Source of the DNA: Streptomyces coelicoflavus | GTDB lineage: Bacteria > Actinomycetota > Actinomycetes > Streptomycetales > Streptomycetaceae | DNA length: 64,000 bases | Reading direction: 5' to 3' | NCBI RefSeq assembly: GCF_003112555.1 | Contig: NZ_BEWB01000004.1 | Location: forward strand, 682,001-746,000 | The notes under the pieces: model-generated | What the model was told of the DNA's origin: nothing | What the model saw: the letters and a program-made list of their open reading frames with translations, nothing else | Database searches by the model: none | Program-made: the position numbers and the translations under genes | In this document: piece by piece, positions 58,148 through 64,000 of the stretch | Layout of the letters: the number at the start of each line of letters is the position of its first letter | Position numbering within the stretch: the stretch's first letter is position 1

Positions 58148-58725
58148 CGGAGACCCTGCCCCACCAGGCGGCGCCCCCGGAGGAGCCCGGGCCCCCGGGC
58201 GAGAACCGCCGGCACATGATCCGCCGCCGTGCGCTCACGCTGCTCATCATCGTGCTGCTCATCGGCGTCCCCGCCGGCTACCTCGCGATCTCCGCCGGCC
58301 AGAGCCGCGACAGCGGCAGGGACAAGGAGGCGAAGTACGCGGCGACCGGCATGACCGACGGCTGGCCGTCGAAGTTGCAGCGCCGCATCTACGAGGTGCC
58401 CGTCCCGGTCCCGTCCGACGAGGTCGCCTACTACGAGACGAACAACTGGAAGACCAGCCGGCTCTACGTCCAGTTCGAGACCACGAACGCGGGCCTCGAC
58501 GCCTTCCTCGCGGGGCTGGGCGTCGACCGGGACGCGCTGAGGAAGGACAAGATCGCGATCAGCGACCGCGCCCAGCGGGTCACCGGCTGGGAGTTCGGCG
58601 GGTCCGGATCCTGGTGGGGCGTCGTCAACGAGCAGGAGAACCCCGCGCCGACCCAGGACGTCGTCGTGAACATGGGCAACCCGGACTACCCGATGGTCTA
58701 CGTCGTCTCGCACACCGTTCCGTAG
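58144..58725 (+). CDS. Single-pass membrane protein of unknown function
   Basis: 193 residues from GTG 58144, overlapping the ROK gene stop by 4 bases. A Pro-rich cytoplasmic N-terminus is followed by one membrane helix (ALTLLIIVLLIGVPAGYLAI, about residues 32-51). The extracytoplasmic domain has Trp-rich segments (GWEFGGSGSWWGVVNEQENP). I do not recognise a functional family. Translational coupling to the kinase suggests a common transcript. Confidence 0.8.
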   Translation: MTETLPHQAAPPEEPGPPGENRRHMIRRRALTLLIIVLLIGVPAGYLAISAGQSRDSGRDKEAKYAATGMTDGWPSKLQRRIYEVPVPVPSDEVAYYETNNWKTSRLYVQFETTNAGLDAFLAGLGVDRDALRKDKIAISDRAQRVTGWEFGGSGSWWGVVNEQENPAPTQDVVVNMGNPDYPMVYVVSHTVP

Positions 58726-58826
58726 GTCCCGGGGCCCGGCGGCAGGCCGTCGGAGCCGATTGTCAGACCCCGCCCGTAGAGTCGAAGACATCTGATCGGG
58801 CTGACGGGCGGGAGGTGACAGAACGT

Positions 58827-61800
58827 ATGAGCGACATGGCGGTGGCAGAGGCGACGCGGGCCGGGGGGCCGACGGCGGCCGTCCCCGTCGCGCTCGCGGC
58901 CGTCTTCCTGCCCGCGCCGCTTCCGCGCGAGGGACGGATCGCCTTCTGGGACCCCGACGGCGGGCCGGTGGCCGGCACCCCTGCCGGCGACGGATCCACC
59001 GGCGGCCTCACCGGAGCCGTGGGCGGGACCGAGATGGTCGGGGAAGCCGAGGGAGCCGAGGAAGCCGGGGCAGCCGTGGCCGGGCAGGAGGCCGGGGGAG
59101 CGGCCGCCGGGAGCGGGGGCGACGGCCGACCCGGCGGGCCGACGGAGCTGACCGTCGTGCGGCCCCACGGCGCCGGAGTGCGCCGCAGGACCACGCCCGC
59201 GGTGACGCTGCCGCTCGCCGAGGCGCTGCCCCTCCTGGTACGGGCCCGGCACGACCCGGCCGCCCACCCGGCCACCGCCTGCTGGGGCGCGGCGGCCCTG
59301 CACGCCCTTCGGCTCACCGCGCGCGGCCGGCTGCTGCCCGGCCTGACCGCGACCGGGCAAGACGCCTGGCGGGCGGGCCCGCTCGACCCCGACGACATCG
59401 CGCACCTGCGGGCCGTGGCCGCCGCCCTGCCACCCGAGGGCCACGCGGTCCCGCTCGACGGCCCGGGACCGATCCGGCTGCCGGAGCCGGAGGCGCTGAT
59501 CCGCGCCTTCCTGGACGCGGTCGCCGACACCCTGCCCCGTACCCCGGCCGCGCCCCACGCCTCGGGACGCCCGTTCGCCGCCCGCGGGGCCCAGCGTCTG
59601 CCCGACGCCCACGACTGGGCCGCGGAGGTCGCCGCGGGCATGGACGCGGGCGTACGGATCTCGCTCCGCCTCGACCTGTCCGCGTACGACCTGTTCGACC
59701 GGGACGAGGGCGCCGGCGCGGCCGGGGCGGGTGCCGGGAGCGGTGGCGTGCGCAACGCGGGCGCGGCCGTCGTCCAGGTGCACAGCCTCGCCGACCCCAC
59801 CCTCGTGGCCGACGCCGCGGACCTGTGGTCGGGGACGGCCGACGCGTCGTTCGGCCCCCGCGCGCGCGTGGACGCCGCGCTCGCGGTGCGGCGGGCGGCG
59901 CGCGTCTGGCCGCCGCTGGACCGGCTCACCGAGCAGGACGTCCCCGACGTGCTCGCCCTGTCCGAGGAGGAGGTCACCGACCTGCTGGGTGTGGCGGCCG
60001 GCCGGCTCGCCGCCGCGGGTGTCGCCGTGCACTGGCCCCGCGACCTCGCCCAGGACATCACCGCGACCGCCGTGATCAGGACCGCGCCCGGCTCGGCGAC
60101 CGACGGCACGGGCTTCTTCGAGAGCGAGGACCTGCTCCAGTTCCGCTGGCAGCTCGCGATCGGCGGGGACCCGCTCACCGAGGCCGAGATGGACACCCTG
60201 GCGGAGGCCCACCGTCCGGTCGTCCGGCTCCGCGACCGGTGGGTGCTGGTCGACCCGTCGCTCGTCCGCCGGGCCCGCAAGCGCGACCTGGGCCTGCTCG
60301 ACCCGGTCGACGCCCTCTCCGTCGCCCTCACCGGCAGCGCGGAGGCCGACGGCGAGACGGTCGACGTGGTGCCCGTCGGCGCGCTGGCCGCCCTGCGCGA
60401 CCGGCTCACTGCGGGCGTGCGCCCCGCCGAAGCACCGCCCGGCCTGCACGCCACCCTCCGCGACTACCAGCTGCGCGGCCTGGCCTGGCTCGACCTCATG
60501 ACCTCGCTCGGTCTCGGCGGCTGCCTCGCCGACGACATGGGCCTCGGAAAGACCGTCACCGTCATCGCCCTGCACCTCAAGCGGGCCCGCACCGAGCCGA
60601 CCCTCGTCGTCTGCCCGGCCTCCCTCCTGGGCAACTGGCAGCGGGAGATCGAGCGGTTCGCGCCCGGCGTCCCCGTCCGCCGCTTCCACGGCCCGGACCG
60701 CACCCTCGACGACCTGACCGGCGGCTTCGTCCTCACCACCTACGGCACGATGCGGTCCGCCGCCACGACCCTCGCCGAGCAGCCCTGGGGCATGGTCGTC
60801 GCGGACGAGGCCCAGCACGTGAAGAACCCCTACTCGGCGACGGCGAAGGCCCTGCGCACCATCCCGTCCCCGGCGCGGGTGGCCCTGACCGGCACCCCCG
60901 TGGAGAACAACCTCTCCGAGCTGTGGGCGCTGCTCGACTGGACCACCCCCGGACTGCTCGGCCCCCTGAAGTCGTTCCGCTCCCGGCACGCGCGCGCGGT
61001 GGAGAACGGTGAGGACGACCAGGCGGTGGAGCGCCTCGCCCGCCTCATCCGCCCCTTCCTGCTGCGCCGCAGGAAATCCGACCCGGGCATCGTCCCCGAG
61101 CTCCCGCCGAAGACCGAGACGGACCACCCCGTCCCGCTCACCCGGGAACAGGCCGCGCTGTACGAGGCGGTGGTGCGCGAGTCGATGCTCGCCATCGAGG
61201 AGGCCGAGGGCATGGGCCGCCGCGGCCTCGTCCTCAAGCTGCTGACCTCGCTGAAGCAGATCTGCGACCACCCCGCGCTGTTCCTGAAGGAGGCGCACCC
61301 GCCGGGCGGGACCGACCGGATGACCGCCCGCTCGGGCAAACTCGCCCTGCTGGACGAGCTGCTGGACACGGTGCTCGCCGAGGACGGCTCGGCACTGGTC
61401 TTCACGCAGTACGTCGGCATGGCCCGCCTCATCACCTCCCACCTGGCCACCCGCGCGGTCCCGGTCGACCTGCTGCACGGCGGCACGCCGGTGCCGGAGC
61501 GCGAGCGGATGGTGGACCGCTTCCAGAGCGGGGCGACCCCCGTCCTCGTCCTGTCCCTGAAGGCCGCCGGCACCGGCCTGAACCTCACCCGCGCCGGCCA
61601 CGTCGTCCACTTCGACCGCTGGTGGAACCCGGCGGTGGAGGAACAGGCCACCGACCGCGCCTACCGCATCGGCCAGACCCAGCCGGTCCAGGTCCACCGG
61701 CTCATCACCGAGGGCACGGTCGAGGACCGCATCGCCGAGATGCTCCAGTCCAAGCGGGCCCTGGCCGACGCGATCCTCGGCTCCGGCGAGGCGGCCCTCA

Positions 61801-61856
61801 CCGAACTGACGGCCCGTGAACTGTCCGACCTCGTCTCCCTGAGGAGGCCGTCATGA
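58827..61856 (+). CDS. SNF2-family DEAD/DEAH-box helicase
   Basis: 1009 residues; ATG 58827 with GGAGGT upstream. The N-terminal 500 residues are Ala/Gly-rich with an SNF2 N-terminal-like region in the second half (ESEDLLQFRWQLAIGGDPLT). The helicase core has GCLADDMGLGKTVTVIAL (Walker A, near 569), VVADEAQHVKNP (DEAQ box, near 660), LTGTPVENNLSELWALLDW, LVFTQYVGMARLI and HFDRWWNPAVEEQATDRAYR ending in IGQ. It probably remodels protein-DNA complexes using ATP. Its stop overlaps the start of the SWIM-protein gene, a pairing common in Streptomyces. Confidence 0.95.
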   Translation: MSDMAVAEATRAGGPTAAVPVALAAVFLPAPLPREGRIAFWDPDGGPVAGTPAGDGSTGGLTGAVGGTEMVGEAEGAEEAGAAVAGQEAGGAAAGSGGDGRPGGPTELTVVRPHGAGVRRRTTPAVTLPLAEALPLLVRARHDPAAHPATACWGAAALHALRLTARGRLLPGLTATGQDAWRAGPLDPDDIAHLRAVAAALPPEGHAVPLDGPGPIRLPEPEALIRAFLDAVADTLPRTPAAPHASGRPFAARGAQRLPDAHDWAAEVAAGMDAGVRISLRLDLSAYDLFDRDEGAGAAGAGAGSGGVRNAGAAVVQVHSLADPTLVADAADLWSGTADASFGPRARVDAALAVRRAARVWPPLDRLTEQDVPDVLALSEEEVTDLLGVAAGRLAAAGVAVHWPRDLAQDITATAVIRTAPGSATDGTGFFESEDLLQFRWQLAIGGDPLTEAEMDTLAEAHRPVVRLRDRWVLVDPSLVRRARKRDLGLLDPVDALSVALTGSAEADGETVDVVPVGALAALRDRLTAGVRPAEAPPGLHATLRDYQLRGLAWLDLMTSLGLGGCLADDMGLGKTVTVIALHLKRARTEPTLVVCPASLLGNWQREIERFAPGVPVRRFHGPDRTLDDLTGGFVLTTYGTMRSAATTLAEQPWGMVVADEAQHVKNPYSATAKALRTIPSPARVALTGTPVENNLSELWALLDWTTPGLLGPLKSFRSRHARAVENGEDDQAVERLARLIRPFLLRRRKSDPGIVPELPPKTETDHPVPLTREQAALYEAVVRESMLAIEEAEGMGRRGLVLKLLTSLKQICDHPALFLKEAHPPGGTDRMTARSGKLALLDELLDTVLAEDGSALVFTQYVGMARLITSHLATRAVPVDLLHGGTPVPERERMVDRFQSGATPVLVLSLKAAGTGLNLTRAGHVVHFDRWWNPAVEEQATDRAYRIGQTQPVQVHRLITEGTVEDRIAEMLQSKRALADAILGSGEAALTELTARELSDLVSLRRPS

Positions 61857-64000
61857 CCCCCCGGCCCGCCGACGAGGCCCGCCGCGCCCTGCGGGAGGCA
61901 CGCGAGCGCGGCGAGTGTACGGGCGCGGACGGGGAGCGCGGGGCGCCGGCACCGTCGGCGCCGGCCCAGGACCGGGAGGACTGCCCGGACCGGACACCGG
62001 CGGAGCGTCCCGCGTCGCGCCCCGGGGACATCGCGCGCGCCGCGCTGCGCGGCGCACGGACCGCACGGCACACGGGGGCGGACGCTGTCGAGGACGGTAC
62101 CGACGCCCTCGACGCCCCGGGCACTCCGTCACGTCCGGAGGGCCCTGAGGGACGGGCGGGTTCGACAGGGCCGGGAGAACCGAACCCGGGAGTCCAGGAT
62201 GCGGGGGATCCGGCAGGCGGCGGCGCGCCCCAGGGTTCGGGGAAACCGACGGCCGCGGGCGGGAAAGCGGACCGGTACGGCGACATGACCGAGCCGGCCG
62301 GCCGGACCGTACCCGACGGGGCGCCCCTTCCCGGCTCCGCCGACCGGGACGACAGCCGGCCGGCGGACGTGGCGCGTGAGGCGCTGCGGGCGGCCCGCCG
62401 GCAGGCGAAGGCGGAAGCGGCGAGCGGGCGCGGGCCGGCCGGAAGCGCGGCGAGCGCCCGGCGGACGCCCCCTCCGGCCGCTCGTGGGCGTCGGCCGGGC
62501 GGCGCGGACACCGCCGACGCCCGTGCCCGCGCCGTACGGGACTTCGCCGCGGACGCGTTCCGGCTGCCCCCGGAGGCGGACCCGGCCGGGGACGCGACGC
62601 ACTCCGGGGACGCCCCGGCTGCCGGGAGCCCGGCCGGTGGCCCCTCCGGCGCGGACCGGGCGGCCTCGTACCCGGAGCGGGGCACGTCGCCCGACGCAGG
62701 TCCCGTTACGGGGCCCACTGCCGCTCCGCACGCCAGGGACACGGCGAGCGCCGAGGGCGGGGCAACCGCTTCCGAACAGCCGGGACATGCCGGGCGCGCG
62801 GCGCACACCGAGGGTGGGGAACCCGGGCCCGGGGGGCCGGGACACGCCGCCCATATGGCGAGCCCCGAGAGCCTGCCCGCCGGTCCCGTGCGGTCGGGGC
62901 ATGCCCTGCACGCGGTGAGCCCCGAAGGTTCGCGGTCCGGTCCTGAGGGGCCGGGACATGCTCGGCGCGCGGCGCACACCGAGGGTGGGGAACCCGGGCC
63001 CGGGGGTCCGGGCCACGCCGCTCATATGGCGAGCCCCGAGAGCCTGCCCGCCGACCCTGAGCAGTCGGGGCATGCCTCGCGCGCGGGGAGCCTCGAAGGG
63101 GCGTCGCCCGCTTCCGAGCCGCTGGGACGTTTCTCGCGCGCGGGGAGCCTTGAAGGGGTGTGGCCCGCTCCCGAGTGGCCGGAGCATGCACCGCGCTCGG
63201 CGAGCCTCGAAGGGGCGTCGCCCGCCTCCGAGCCGCTGGGACGTTTCTCGCGCGCGGAGAGCTCCGAAGGGGCGTCGTCCGCCACCGAGCGGTCGGGGCG
63301 CCCGCGGGACCCGGCGCACCCGGCGGCGGCGGGCGGCCGGGAGCCTCACTCCGCACCGGCCGCGCAAGCCCGCGCCCCCCGCTCGATGGCGGCCCCGGAC
63401 CGTGACGGCGATCTCCGGCGCACCTTTCCCGCGCTTCCGCCCCGCAGGGCCGTGGACGAGGGATTCGCCGGGACCTGGTGGGGCAACGCCTGGGTGCGGG
63501 CGCTGGAGGAGGGCGCCCTGGACGTCGCGAGGCTGGAGCGCGGGCGCGGGTACGCCGAGGGGGGACACGTGGACGCCATCACCGTGACGCCCGGGCTGGT
63601 CCTCGCCTACGTGCAGGGCAGCCGCGCCCGGCCGTACCGCGTCCAGGTGCGGCTGCGCACGCTCGGCGACGCGGACTGGGACCGGTTCCTGGACGCCGCC
63701 GTGGAGCGGCCCGGACACATCGCCGCCCTGCTCGACAAGGAGCTTCCCCACTCCCTGGCCGACCTCGCCGACCGCGGCGTCCCGCTGCTTCCCGGCCCCG
63801 GCGACCTCACCCCGCAGTGCAGCTGCCCCGACTCCGGCCACCCCTGCAAGCACGCCGCCGCCCTCTGCTACCAGACGGCGCGTCTGCTCGACGCCGACCC
63901 CTTCGTGCTCCTCCTGCTGCGCGGCCGGGGCGAACGCGCGCTGCTCGACGCCCTGTCCCGGCGGAACGCGGCCCGCGCGGCACGCGCCGCCCAGGACCGG
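61853..64000 (+). CDS. SWIM zinc-finger protein, C-terminus cut by right edge
   Basis: ATG 61853 overlaps the helicase stop (ATGA); the frame is open for 716 codons to the window end. About residues 1-290 are disordered, with three related motifs (ARRALREARERGE, ARAALRGARTARH, AREALRAARRQAK). Residues about 293-482 are ten 19-residue repeats. The folded part starts near 520: DEGFAGTWWGNAWVRALEEG and then the SWIM motif CSCPDSGHPCKH (C-x-C-x-n-C-x-H). SWIM domains bind zinc and often partner SNF2 proteins or bind DNA. Family members usually have a short linker here, so the repeat block is unusual. Confidence 0.88.
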   Translation, partial: MTPRPADEARRALREARERGECTGADGERGAPAPSAPAQDREDCPDRTPAERPASRPGDIARAALRGARTARHTGADAVEDGTDALDAPGTPSRPEGPEGRAGSTGPGEPNPGVQDAGDPAGGGAPQGSGKPTAAGGKADRYGDMTEPAGRTVPDGAPLPGSADRDDSRPADVAREALRAARRQAKAEAASGRGPAGSAASARRTPPPAARGRRPGGADTADARARAVRDFAADAFRLPPEADPAGDATHSGDAPAAGSPAGGPSGADRAASYPERGTSPDAGPVTGPTAAPHARDTASAEGGATASEQPGHAGRAAHTEGGEPGPGGPGHAAHMASPESLPAGPVRSGHALHAVSPEGSRSGPEGPGHARRAAHTEGGEPGPGGPGHAAHMASPESLPADPEQSGHASRAGSLEGASPASEPLGRFSRAGSLEGVWPAPEWPEHAPRSASLEGASPASEPLGRFSRAESSEGASSATERSGRPRDPAHPAAAGGREPHSAPAAQARAPRSMAAPDRDGDLRRTFPALPPRRAVDEGFAGTWWGNAWVRALEEGALDVARLERGRGYAEGGHVDAITVTPGLVLAYVQGSRARPYRVQVRLRTLGDADWDRFLDAAVERPGHIAALLDKELPHSLADLADRGVPLLPGPGDLTPQCSCPDSGHPCKHAAALCYQTARLLDADPFVLLLLRGRGERALLDALSRRNAARAARAAQDR
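62729..63298 (+). repeat. Ten tandem 57-bp in-frame repeats in the SWIM-protein gene
   Basis: Period 57 bp (19 codons) holds exactly across ten units from 62729 to 63298; a 171-bp higher-order step (three units) makes 62781-62880 and 62952-63051 near-identical. Units look like HAxRAxSxEGxxPxxExPG. Repeat ends at RSG before the SWIM domain. Confidence 0.9.

Noticed and set aside
62729..63298. CRISPR array
   Set aside because: Units are contiguous, have no unique spacers, keep the reading frame and lie inside a gene.

Overview
The window is chromosomal DNA of a high-GC actinomycete, almost certainly a Streptomyces. Third codon positions are almost all G or C, GTG starts are common, genes overlap by ATGA or GTGA, and the housekeeping part resembles the allantoin/glyoxylate neighbourhood of S. 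coelicolor: malate synthase, an IclR regulator, allantoinase and allantoicase, then a two-component system, a sugar ABC operon with a ROK kinase, and an SNF2/SWIM pair. Synteny is from memory, not a search.

Region 1 (1-31783) is a peptide natural-product cluster. After a truncated M23 peptidase gene (minus strand, cut by the left edge) and about 840 bases without a convincing gene, two giant NRPS genes run C-A(MT)-T-C-A-T-E-C and A-T-E-C-A-T-C-A-T. That gives five modules, two of them epimerising, one with a methyltransferase inside its A domain, and a module split between the proteins at the C/A boundary. There is no terminal thioesterase. A Fes/IroE-like esterase gene follows directly and is the best candidate for release or trimming. 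Then come LeuB-, aminotransferase-, LeuA-, LeuC- and LeuD-like genes, which form a complete 2-oxo-acid chain-elongation plus transamination route. An MbtH-like gene, a small unknown gene, a strong terminator and an atypical LuxR-type regulator complete it. The model is that the leu-like set makes a one-carbon-extended amino acid that the NRPS loads.

Region 2 (31841-39376): a HipA-like kinase, malate synthase, a MobA-like nucleotidyltransferase, a small conserved protein, an AllR-like IclR repressor, allantoinase and allantoicase. The malate synthase and allantoinase promoters share two matching palindrome types, so they are probably one glyoxylate regulon.

Region 3 (39480-43256): an SDR, a secreted RNase Sa-type ribonuclease, a small membrane protein, and a histidine kinase/response regulator pair.

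Region 4 (43256-48679) looks like an acquired segment. It is bounded by two ends of the same IS5-like element in inverted orientation, one a stub of about 60 bp and one a degraded full-length copy. It carries an NAD(P)-binding protein, an XRE regulator with matching 18-bp palindromes on both sides, two alpha/beta hydrolases with cysteine nucleophile elbows, and a truncated ltrA gene.

Region 5 (48823-64000): a DUF2617-DUF4247-DUF350-speE-like cluster, a Gfo/Idh/MocA dehydrogenase, a GntR regulator with TGTCCGGACA operators, a sugar ABC operon and ROK kinase, a membrane protein, an SNF2 helicase, and a SWIM zinc-finger protein cut by the right edge that contains ten in-frame 57-bp repeats. I saw no tRNA, rRNA or CRISPR array.
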